A DNA stretch of 33,422 nt from an uncultured bacterium (GTDB lineage Bacteria; Verrucomicrobiota; Lentisphaeria; Victivallales; Victivallaceae), in assembly GCA_900551245.1 (NCBI GenBank), contig URVC01000053.1, forward strand, positions 1 through 33,422, in the 5' to 3' direction. Shown in pieces: positions 21,756 to 30,200 of this stretch. Every line of letters starts with the position of its first letter. The stretch's first letter is position 1. The notes under the pieces are model-generated. The model was given only the letters and a program-made list of their open reading frames with translations, did not search any database and was not told the origin of the DNA. A program made the translations under genes and the position numbers.

Positions 21756-23702
21756 CGCGGCCGGCCGTTCCGTCTTGAGTTTTTCCCGCAGCGGGGTCAG
21801 GTCCACCGCGTAGAGGTGCACCCGGCTGTCGCGGCAGCCGTAGAAGACCAAGGTGCGGCCGTCGGGCGAGACCGCCGGATGGGGATGGGTGAGCTGCCCC
21901 GGCAGGACGTTCCACTGGTTGCGCCACCGTGCCACCGGCAGAATCCAGGGTTTGCCCTCTTGCCCGGCATTGCGGTAGTCGATCAGCGAAAGCTGCCCCG
22001 GTACGGCCATGCCGTCATCGAAGATCAGATCATCCACCGTATCCGCCGCAATATGGTTGAGACCGTTGCGGCGGTGACTCCATTGCGGGAAAAGATGTTC
22101 CCAGAGGACGGTTTTGCCGTCGTTGCACATTGCGCCCATGAAACCGCCGCCTCCGGCTGCGGAACCGTGGTAGACGATCCGGTCTCCCCGGTGGTTCCAG
22201 GCGAGGTGAGTGATGTTCTTGTAACCGTTGCGCGGCAGAAGCGGCGTTAATTTGCCGGTGCGGCTGTTCAGAATGAAGCAGTCCGGCTGCCGCAGCACCG
22301 GTTCGCGCTCCGGCGAACGGAAGGCCGGGCGGCCGCATTTGATGATCCAGAGGTCGGGATCGACCGGATTCGGAAAGATGTGCGTCTGTCCCCACGGGTG
22401 AAAGTAGAGTTTCGTGAGTTTCCCGTCTGGCGTGCAGTGAAAATAGGTGATCGGGTTGCGGGAGAAGTCGTTCGGCGCTATGCCCTTGACACCGGCCGGG
22501 AAGGCCAGGCTTTTCCCGTCGGCGGCGAAGACCGGCGTGGTCATCCAGCGGCTCGGATCACTCTCCGGCTTGACGATCGCCGTTGCCTGATGGGTGTCGA
22601 GGTCGATGAGGTGGAGCGTCCCGGCCGAGATCAGTGCCACTTTGCGGTGGTGTGGAGAGGCGGCCAGATTGATTCCCTCATAGCGGGCTCTTGACTTCGG
22701 CCAGTTGCGCGGGTTGATTTCGTCATAAGTCGGGAGTTTGCCGCAGAGGAAGTGCGCGGTGATCCTGCCTGAACGCAGGTCGCCGCTCATCACCGCCGAA
22801 CGCCCCTGCCGGACGGTGGCGAAGATCACCGTCTCCGATCCTCCGGCGAATGCGGTGAGCGGATGCACCGTCGGCCCCTGATTGTAAAGCCCCTCGGTGG
22901 TCAGCTGGCGCACTGTCAAGCCGGAGAGCGGGTCGCGGTAGAAGATCGACTCATTCCAGCTCGCACCGGGTGCAAGCGGCTGTTCGCAGTGCACCGGATA
23001 CCCCAGCTCAGTGGAGAGTTCCGCGTCGTTCAATGCACCGCGCCATGCGGTGACTTTGCGCAGTTCTGTACCGGGCGGAACCGGAAATTGTTCGGTCGCC
23101 GGAACACCGATTCTGCCACCGAAGGCGAGCCGTCCGTTGCCCGCTTCGGCTGCGAGTTGCGAAACCTTCGGGCAGGGGAGGGTGCGCCGCAATAGAACCC
23201 GTTTCTGCTGCGGATCGGCCACCAGCAGCCGGAGGGCGCGTTCCGGTTCGAACCGTACGATGAAGTCGTATACGGTTCCCGGACACAGCATCGGTGCGCT
23301 TTCCGGATCGACAAAGGAAACGATGGTGTCCCGTTTCCCCGCGGAAATTTGTCCGGCGAACCGGTCTCCGTCAAGTTGAAAGAATCTGCCTCCGGAGAAG
23401 CCGATTTCGATGCCGCGTCGCCCGTCGCGCGGGGTGTGGAAGGAAAGCACCACCCCCCGGAACCGTTCCGGAAAACACAGCTGTGCCCGTACCGTGAAGG
23501 CCTTCCGTTCCCGGAACGGGAAGGCAAGTTTTGTCTCGCCGTCAAACCGGTATGGCGCCGCCGGACCGGCAGAGCGCTGGGATTTCTCCGCCGGGATCAG
23601 CATCGGGCGGGAGATTCCCGGCCATTCGATCCGTTTTTCCGCGCCGTCTGCCGCCAGGAGTGCGGTGGCGGCAAGCAATAAGGGGAGGTGAGAAAGTTTC
23701 AT
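21726..23702 (-). CDS. Secreted LamG plus PL22-like oligogalacturonate lyase
   Basis: A 658-residue protein with a signal peptide (MKLSHLPLLLAATALLAADG). Residues about 45-230 look like a LamG/concanavalin-type domain (YRFDGETKLAFPF, then ELRKVTAWRGALNDAEL). From about 250 a beta-propeller with TolB-like repeats follows (SPDGRTLVFYGCRDSRVHLY). The segment GQLTHPHPAVSPDG gives Gln603, His606 and His608, matching the Q-x2-H-x-H metal ligands of oligogalacturonate lyase (PL22). His499 in THLAWNHRGD fits the fourth ligand. Such enzymes split unsaturated pectin oligomers by beta-elimination, usually inside the cell, so a signal peptide and a LamG domain are unusual. The start overlaps the prepilin-like 4 stop (ATGA), with GGAG upstream. 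Confidence 0.72.
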   Translation of the reverse strand: MKLSHLPLLLAATALLAADGAEKRIEWPGISRPMLIPAEKSQRSAGPAAPYRFDGETKLAFPFRERKAFTVRAQLCFPERFRGVVLSFHTPRDGRRGIEIGFSGGRFFQLDGDRFAGQISAGKRDTIVSFVDPESAPMLCPGTVYDFIVRFEPERALRLLVADPQQKRVLLRRTLPCPKVSQLAAEAGNGRLAFGGRIGVPATEQFPVPPGTELRKVTAWRGALNDAELSTELGYPVHCEQPLAPGASWNESIFYRDPLSGLTVRQLTTEGLYNQGPTVHPLTAFAGGSETVIFATVRQGRSAVMSGDLRSGRITAHFLCGKLPTYDEINPRNWPKSRARYEGINLAASPHHRKVALISAGTLHLIDLDTHQATAIVKPESDPSRWMTTPVFAADGKSLAFPAGVKGIAPNDFSRNPITYFHCTPDGKLTKLYFHPWGQTHIFPNPVDPDLWIIKCGRPAFRSPEREPVLRQPDCFILNSRTGKLTPLLPRNGYKNITHLAWNHRGDRIVYHGSAAGGGGFMGAMCNDGKTVLWEHLFPQWSHRRNGLNHIAADTVDDLIFDDGMAVPGQLSLIDYRNAGQEGKPWILPVARWRNQWNVLPGQLTHPHPAVSPDGRTLVFYGCRDSRVHLYAVDLTPLREKLKTERPAASAGQQRDQF

Positions 23703-24478
23703 TTTCCGCTCCAGAGAGTTTTGTCTGAGTACTTCCAGTTCGGGCGGAATTCGTTGAGGGACATCGTTCCGACATGACCGTCGTAATAGGCGATCTGGAT
23801 CGAGCCGTGATGAACGAAATAGAGCGGACTCAGATACTGTTCGCTTACGTCCTGCAGAAAGGTCATCGCGTGAAAGTATTGATTGTCCCGCGCCGGCTGA
23901 AGGGTGATCTGGATGGAATCGGCGAAGAACATCAGCCCGGAAGGCCGGGTGATGCCGCTCATTTTCACACACCCGGAGCGGACGAGCCAGTCGCTCCCGC
24001 TCTGGTAGAGGCAGGAGGTGTAGCGGTTGATCGCATAGGTGCGGTTCATCGGCCACAGCTTGTGCCGTGCCGGATAGCGGCGGATTGCCACCGGACAGGT
24101 GAAGATGGTATCGGTAAGATAGCTGAACTCCTTGAAGCCGAGATAGCCGGCAATGCCGCCCGGATAGCTTTCCCGCTCTTCATACGGAGCGCAGAAATAG
24201 TCGCCGGGGAAGCTGTTGTAATCCGCGCAGTATTGCTGGCCCGCCATGCCGATTTGCCGCAGCTGGTTCCGGCAACTGCCGTCGTACGCCTTCTCCCGTG
24301 CCCGGTTCAGGGCCGGCAGCAGCATCGAAGCGAGGATTGCAATGATCGCGATTACGATAAGTAATTCGATTAAAGTGAATGCATGGCTATGGAGGCTGCC
24401 GGGCGGGGCGACAATTCCGCATTGCCGTGCTCTGCCGTAGGGAACGCCTTCGGCAGGGGTGGAAAGATTGTTCTGCAT
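23699..24478 (-). CDS. Prepilin-like H-x9-DG protein 4
   Basis: A 259-residue protein with an unusually long leader: FTLIELLIVIAIIAILASML begins at Phe34, preceded by Ala33 rather than Gly, with Glu38 at +5. Then comes LLPALNRAREKAYDGSCRNQ. Near the C-terminus HHGSIQIAYYDGH fits H-x9-DG from its first histidine. Start 24478 has GGGAGC ten bases upstream; a shorter form without most of the leader has no ATG. Its stop and the start of the PL22-like lyase overlap by four bases (ATGA). The GntR gene ends 83 bp upstream on the same strand, so all three may be co-transcribed. Confidence 0.82.
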   Translation of the reverse strand: MQNNLSTPAEGVPYGRARQCGIVAPPGSLHSHAFTLIELLIVIAIIAILASMLLPALNRAREKAYDGSCRNQLRQIGMAGQQYCADYNSFPGDYFCAPYEERESYPGGIAGYLGFKEFSYLTDTIFTCPVAIRRYPARHKLWPMNRTYAINRYTSCLYQSGSDWLVRSGCVKMSGITRPSGLMFFADSIQITLQPARDNQYFHAMTFLQDVSEQYLSPLYFVHHGSIQIAYYDGHVGTMSLNEFRPNWKYSDKTLWSGK

Positions 24479-24561
24479 AAGAAATTTGCTCCCTGTTTGA
24501 CGGCTTTCTGCCGCTGTTGCTATGTGAAACGGAATCGTTTTTCAGCTTCTCCGGGGCGATT

Positions 24562-25659
24562 TCAGACGCCGGCTGTTTCCGCCCGCAATGTACGCGGCAG
24601 AGAACAGCCCCGGCGGACGATGAGTTCGCCATCCAGCAGCAACGGTTCCGGTGATACGGAACTGCCGGACGAGAGCTCCCGGATCATCTCCACCGCGCGT
24701 GCTCCCGCCTCCTGGCGCGGCTCAGTCAGAATGGTGTAGGGATATTTCGAGCTGCGGTCGAAGTTCAGCACTTCCCCCCACTGAATGACCGAGAGGTCGC
24801 GCGGCACGGCAATTCCTTCCAGATCCAGATAGGTTTGAAACGCATCAATAAAGGTGGAGGAAACCAGCGCCGCGGTGACTTCCGGCAGTTGCCGCATCGC
24901 TTGTGCAATGGCGACCCATCCCTGTTTGCGGGCGGGAATCACGTGATGTTCCGGTTCCTTCACGTTGTCGTAACGCAGAAGTTCGATAAAGGCTTTCTGC
25001 CGTTCTATGAACACGTTCGGACTGTTTTTCTCCAGCGCGAAGTCGACCAGGACAATCTGCCGGTGACCGATGTTCCGCAGATAGTGGACCGCCTGCCGCA
25101 CCGCTGAAATGTAGTTGCAGCCGATCGTCGGAACACCGGGCAGATCCCGGTTGAAGGAAACCTGCGGTACTCCCTCCCGGTGAAGCTCTTCGATCGTGTC
25201 GAAATCTTCGTGCTGGGGGCGGTCCCAGATGACGCCAAGCAGGGCTCCATCACGAAACTGCTGCGGCAGCTCGCGGGTATCTGCGCCGTTTCTGCGGACC
25301 TCGATTTCGATCCATGCCGGATAAGCCGCTTTGACGGCGCCGAGAACGAAGTCCCGGTTGAAGATTTTGTCATTGGCGACGTCGCCGGAGTAATCGGGTA
25401 TCAGGATCAGAATGCGCCGTTTCGGGCGGAGCGCCTGCCGTTCGGAGAGATCCTGCACGAAGGTCCCCCGGCCGGGAATCCGGAGGACCAGCCCTTCGTC
25501 GACCAGTTGTTTCATGGCCGCGCGCATGGTGATGAAGGAGACGCCGTTTTCGGCGGCGAAATCGATCTCCCGGGGCAGTTTGCTCCCGGCTGGATAGCGG
25601 CCGCTCAAAATCTGCTGCCGGATCCGCTGAAAAACCAGATCCCGTTTTCTGCCGGTCAT
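24562..25659 (-). CDS. GntR family regulator with LacI-type sensor domain (AraR-like)
   Basis: A 365-residue regulator. The N-terminal 70 residues are a GntR winged helix (FQRIRQQILSGRYPAGSKLP, then SFITMRAAMKQLVDEGLVLR and IPGRGTFV). The rest is a sugar-binding-protein-like domain as in AraR (ILILIPDYSG, VPTIGCNYISAVRQAVHYLR, VPRDLSVIQWGE). In this architecture the protein leaves the operator when a sugar binds. Start 25659 is preceded by AAGGAAAA. Downstream lie prepilin-like gene 4 and the PL22-like lyase, so pectin-derived sugars are the natural guess for a ligand (inference). An inverted repeat overlaps its own promoter. Confidence 0.88.
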   Translation of the reverse strand: MTGRKRDLVFQRIRQQILSGRYPAGSKLPREIDFAAENGVSFITMRAAMKQLVDEGLVLRIPGRGTFVQDLSERQALRPKRRILILIPDYSGDVANDKIFNRDFVLGAVKAAYPAWIEIEVRRNGADTRELPQQFRDGALLGVIWDRPQHEDFDTIEELHREGVPQVSFNRDLPGVPTIGCNYISAVRQAVHYLRNIGHRQIVLVDFALEKNSPNVFIERQKAFIELLRYDNVKEPEHHVIPARKQGWVAIAQAMRQLPEVTAALVSSTFIDAFQTYLDLEGIAVPRDLSVIQWGEVLNFDRSSKYPYTILTEPRQEAGARAVEMIRELSSGSSVSPEPLLLDGELIVRRGCSLPRTLRAETAGV

Positions 25660-25695
25660 CGCATTTTCCTTTCTGTTTCCCGGATTGCAGTATTA

Positions 25696-25724
25696 ATTAT
25701 AGATCATTTGCTCTAGAAAAGCAA
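25696..25724 (-). promoter_or_regulatory. Promoter of the GntR-type gene
   Basis: On the minus strand TTGCTT (25724-25719), a 17-bp spacer and TATAAT (25701-25696), about 37 bp before the start at 25659. Upstream, to about 25775, the sequence is almost only A and T. Confidence 0.65.
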
Positions 25725-25731
25725 GAGCAAA
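25707..25731. promoter_or_regulatory. Candidate GntR-type operator (inverted repeat)
   Basis: TTTGCTCT (25707-25714) and AGAGCAAA (25724-25731) form a perfect 8-bp inverted repeat with a 9-bp spacer. It overlaps the -35 and spacer of the GntR promoter. A nested TTGCT/AGCAA pair shares the site. Autorepression is the likely use. A related half-site TTTGCTC lies at 24485-24491 before prepilin-like gene 4. Confidence 0.55.
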
Positions 25732-25823
25732 AATATAAAAAAGTATAAAAAAATAATATTTAATAATATTTATAGAAGCCGCCCCCGGATGGAAGTTCTG
25801 TGGCACAGGGGCGGGCCGCCGGG

Positions 25824-27032
25824 TCAGATGTAGTCGGAGATGTAGGCTTTCTCCTTGATGATCAATCGCTCCAGCAGGTTCAGCGTTTCCGGGTCGGTTT
25901 TGATCCTTCCCTTCCGGAACAGGCTGGAGGGGGACTTGTAGCTGAGCAGCAGCGCGGTCAAGGTACCGATGTCCAGCTCGACCGGCCGGCTGGATTCTCC
26001 GGGGGCGGCGCTGACCGAACCGTCGGAATCAATCCGCACCGTGAACGGCTGATTGTTCCATTCCAGAAACGGATCCCGCACCCGCAGGGTGAACTCCTCG
26101 CCGCCCTGGAAGTTCGTGAAACGGTACTGCTCCATGAACTGCACCACATCGACAATCCGGCCCATGATGTAGGGGCGGATCGTCTCCCGGATGTCGCTGT
26201 CCTCCAGCCAGAAGGCGATGGACTCGTTGGAGTAGTTGTTGCCGACGACCTCGTCAACCATGGATTCATGAGCGCTGATGTATTTCCACAACCCCATCCA
26301 CGCATTGGTGTCGAGATAGATCATCTCTTTGATGTGCATGACGTTGTCTTTGATGAAATAGACCATGTATCCGGTCGGCGCGGCGTTGTCGTCGTAGTAG
26401 ATGGCGATGGTGGTGTCTTCGATATCCCAGCGCCAGTACTCCTCCCACGCAAGTTCGTTGCGCAGCAGACAGCCGTGCGTCTGGGCGGCGAAGATGTTGT
26501 GGAGCCGCTTGAGATCAGGATGGTTGGTCTCGACACGGCGGACCCAGCCGCCGGCACGGATTTTGTGCGGCAGCTGACTGTCCTTGATCCGGAAGGACAT
26601 CTTATCCGAAATGATCTCCCACCCGCGGTGGCGGTAGAGCGGAATCGAGAAGGGGTAGAGAATGGCCAGGCATTCGCCGAGTTCCCGCATCTCCTCGAGA
26701 CTGTGCCGCATCAGGACGGACATCAATCCGAGCCCGGTATATTCCGGATAGGTGGCGACGCTGGTGATGAATCCGACCCGGCAGATCCGGTTGAAGATGT
26801 TCATTTTAAGCGGATAAACCGCAAACTGCGACGCCAGTTTCCCCTGATCGAACCAGCCGACGACGCGCGCCTTTTCCAGCACCGGCATCTTGGACTGGCG
26901 GATGTCTTCGTTCTCCCAGCCGTAATCCAGAAGCTGCTTCTCGGTCACCTGAAAGGCGTAGCGCAGCAGGTCGTTGTACTGTTCGAGGTCATTCCCCGCG
27001 GTCAGTTTTCTGAGCTGCATTTCCGTTGTCAT
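25824..27032 (-). CDS. Eis-like GNAT acetyltransferase
   Basis: A 402-residue protein with the layout of the Eis family: an N-terminal GNAT domain (SVATYPEYTGLGLMSVLMRH for acetyl-CoA binding, then LYPFSIPLYRHRGWEI), a second GNAT-like domain (about 160-290) and a C-terminal SCP2-like domain (QPFTVRIDSDGSVSAAPGES, DIGTLTALLLSYKSPSSLF). The chain ends in YISDYI; in Eis the terminal carboxylate enters the active site. Family members acetylate amines, including aminoglycosides and peptides, but the natural substrate here is unknown. The start at 27032 is preferred over 27047 because AGGAGG lies six bases before it. Single-gene unit with its own promoter. Confidence 0.82.
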   Translation of the reverse strand: MTTEMQLRKLTAGNDLEQYNDLLRYAFQVTEKQLLDYGWENEDIRQSKMPVLEKARVVGWFDQGKLASQFAVYPLKMNIFNRICRVGFITSVATYPEYTGLGLMSVLMRHSLEEMRELGECLAILYPFSIPLYRHRGWEIISDKMSFRIKDSQLPHKIRAGGWVRRVETNHPDLKRLHNIFAAQTHGCLLRNELAWEEYWRWDIEDTTIAIYYDDNAAPTGYMVYFIKDNVMHIKEMIYLDTNAWMGLWKYISAHESMVDEVVGNNYSNESIAFWLEDSDIRETIRPYIMGRIVDVVQFMEQYRFTNFQGGEEFTLRVRDPFLEWNNQPFTVRIDSDGSVSAAPGESSRPVELDIGTLTALLLSYKSPSSLFRKGRIKTDPETLNLLERLIIKEKAYISDYI

Positions 27033-27076
27033 ATCAAACCTCCTCACTCTTCCCGAACCGGAGTCTGAGAAGTGGT

Positions 27077-27105
27077 ACTATATCATAGCCGTTCCGGAAT
27101 GTCAA
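27077..27105 (-). promoter_or_regulatory. Promoter of the Eis-like gene
   Basis: On the minus strand TTGACA (27105-27100), a 17-bp spacer and TATAGT (27082-27077), 44 bp before the start codon. A near-consensus sigma-70 type promoter. Confidence 0.75.
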
Positions 27106-27141
27106 GCGAAGCGAATCCGGCAAAATATTTCCGGCAGAGGG

Positions 27142-27170
27142 TTGAAATATTTCCCGTGCGACGGTATACT
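27142..27170 (+). promoter_or_regulatory. Promoter of the ankyrin protein gene
   Basis: TTGAAA at 27142-27147, a 17-bp spacer and TATACT at 27165-27170. A leader of about 55 nt follows, with GGAGG shortly before ATG 27233. Confidence 0.7.
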
Positions 27171-27232
27171 ACAGGCGGGGGAGGGAATCCCCGGCGGAAC
27201 AGCCTGTATCGGCGCAAACGTGTGGAGGCCCC

Positions 27233-30200
27233 ATGAAACGGATTGTCCTGATTGCCGCGGCCGCCGTCCTGGCGGCGGAAGTTTTCGTTCCGGCTGTGTA
27301 CGCAAAGGAGGAGGAAAGCAGTTCCCCGGGCGAGAAGCTGGAGACCTACCATCGGAATCCGGCGCCGGAGTCGATTCCCGCCCTGCTGCGCGAAATCGAT
27401 GCGGCTGCGCTCAATCAGCACGCATACCCCCCCATCGCCGGCTTCTTCTTCGAACTCTGCCGCGCCAATCCCGACCGGGTGGCGGGGTGGCTCGACATCG
27501 TCGGAACATTCCGGAATCCTCTGCTGAAGAGATATCTGCTTCCTGTCGCTTCCGCCGCCGTTCCCGCGCAGGCGGAGAAGGTGCGTTCGCTGTTCGGCCC
27601 GGAACTGCCGGCGCGGCTGCCCTCAATGGAGGAGATCAGGAAGCTCGCCACCGTCGATCCCGATTTTGCCTGGGGAGCGTACTTCGCCTCCGGGAAGGAG
27701 GAGTATGTCTTCGATGTCCTGAATCTCGCCCTCTCCCGAATTCCGAAAGGGAAGAAAGAGAACATCAACCTTACCGCCTTTGCCGCCCACTGGTCGCTGC
27801 TCGCACTGAGTCAGAAGTATCCCGAGGTGGAGACGATTCTCCGGAACCGCTTCCGTAACGCGCCGGAGGAGGAACTTTGCAACTTCTTCCGCGGCGTCGA
27901 TGTGCCGATGCGGCGGCGCTTCCTCTCGGAGGAACAGCTTGCGCAACTGCCGCCGCCGGAGGAGAATCCGCTTCCGGAGAGAAACAACCCCTTCGCCGGA
28001 ATCTACCGCAACTGGAAGAACCGCAAGACCAGCGCCGAGGAGACCCAGGCCCGGGTCGATGCCTACGAACAGCTGTTTCTGGAGGAGTTCCCGGCAGGCG
28101 ATCATGCTGATATCCGCACCTTCTTCGACTACTACTACCGCGGCAACCTGCCGCCGCTCAAGCCGGAGGAGGTGGAGTCCACCCCTCGCACCACCCCCTG
28201 GGCGGAGGCGGTGCGCATCACGCGGCTTTACCGTTCCAGTCAGTTCGACGCGGCGCGGAAGGCGCTGTCTCAGCTGCCCCGGATTTTGCCGGGGTCGTTT
28301 CTGGGCCGGGTTCTTCTGCTGCAGTTCTGCCGGAACGGCTGGGGGGATAACACGCCGGAATTCGAGCGTCACGGCCGCCGGATTGTCTCGGAGATCGAAG
28401 CGGCCGTATTTTCCGGCAAATGGCGCGGCAGGTGCTGCTACCAGTGGTTCTACAATCACCTCTCCCGTGAGAGCAGCTGCGGTTCCCGTTACTGGGGCGA
28501 GCTGGAAAATCGCCTGAAACCCTTCGGCGACAAGATCGACCCCTGGTTCCGCGAAATGGTGCAGGGGCGCGCCGCCATCGCCTGGGCGTGGGAGAGCCGC
28601 GGCGGCGGCTGGGCCAACACCGTGACGGAGGAGGGGTGGAAGGGCTTTCACAAGAATCTGCGCGCGGCCCGGGAACACTTTCACGCCGCGCTGAAGCTCC
28701 ATCCGGAGCGGGTGAATCCCTACATTCAGCTGATCTCTGTGGAGATGGGCGAATCCAATCAGGAGGCGATGATCGACGCATTCAAAAAACTGGTCTGGTA
28801 CGACCCGGAAAACAGCGCGGGATTCAGCAATATCCTCTGGGGAATTCTGCCGCGCTGGGGCGGTTCGCACGAGTTGATCCGACAGCTCGCCATCGAGGCG
28901 ATGGACTGCCCCCGGCGGGAACTGGCGATTCCGGCGATGGGCTACCAGTGTCTCGCCGAGATCGCCTGGGACTACCCCGGCATCGGCTGGCAGAACGTCT
29001 ATCTCGATCCGGGGATCCGGAAGCGTTCCAACCGGCTGTTCGAAGAGTACGGCAAACGGGCGGCGGGAACCTCCGGGTGGAACAACTTCCTCTTCCACCG
29101 CTTCAGCCGCGAGATGGCGGAGTTGCGTTACGATGACGCCGCCGCCACGTTGAAGGAGTATGGCGGGGCGGAGAAATTCGCCAAGAGCGGCCGCTGGCAG
29201 TGGCGTCCTTTTTTTGCCGAAGAGATCGGTACGCCCTGGTTCGACGACCAGATGCTGCGGTTGAAACTCTTCACCGGGAAATTCGCCGAACCGCTGCGCG
29301 CGCTGGAGCGCCGCCTGCTCGCCCGGCAGGCGGATGCGGAAACCTTCCGGAAGCTGGCGGAGATCATCCGTGAGAAGTCGCTTTCTGTTGAGGAGCGGGA
29401 GTTTCTGATCGATTTTTACGCCCGCTGGCGGCTGAATCGTTCCCCGCAGGAGTACTGCGGCAACAGGGGGAAGATTCTGAGCGCGTTTGCAGTCGCTGGC
29501 AAATCTGACCGGCCGGATGTGGCGATGGAGATGGTCCGTTTCGGCTACCGTTTTGCGGCGCATGAGAACTATCCGGGCGAGTTCGCCTACAACATCGTGC
29601 AGGACGGGAAAAATCCCCGGTTGCTTCAGGTGCTTCATGAGGCGGGGGATCCGTTGAACCGGCCCGATCCGGAGTACGGGTATGCGCCGCTCCATGTCGC
29701 CGCCCGGTTCGGCAATGCCGAGATGGTCGAAGCGCTGCTTAAACTGGGAGTTCCCATCGAGCAGAAGAACCGCAGCGGCCACACCGCGCTTCACCTCGCC
29801 GCAACCTGGAAGCAGAGAAAGGCGATCCGGATGCTGTTGAAGTACGGCGCCGATCCCAATCTGGGGGACAACGACGGCGACGTCTGCCTTATGTACCTGC
29901 CGCAGGTGCGTGCGCCGCTGGCGGTCTACCAGATCTTCACGGAATATCCGGGCATCGATCTCAATCGGCAGAACCACGGAGGGGAGACGGCACTGCATTT
30001 CATGGCGCGCAGCGGCACGCCGGTGTCGATCGTCCGCCATCTGATCGAGCGTGGAGCGAAGAGCGACTTGCGCGATCACGGCGGCAGAACCGTTCTCGAT
30101 GTGGCGGAGCAGAACAACCACCGGAACCTGGTCGCATACCTGACCGGCATCGGAGCAAAGCGCGGGAGCGAACTCCCGCCGCCGCCGGCTCCCGTCGTCG

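Noticed and set aside
25800..27068. 422-codon open frame opposite the Eis-like gene
   Set aside because: Composition is typical of an antisense frame (rich in Val, Asp, His and Arg), while the minus strand shows a full GNAT/SCP2 architecture.
27623..30121. 832-codon open frame on the minus strand opposite the ankyrin gene
   Set aside because: It is a shadow of the GC-rich real gene; it has no ribosome binding site, signal peptide or recognisable domain, and the plus strand encodes clear ankyrin repeats.
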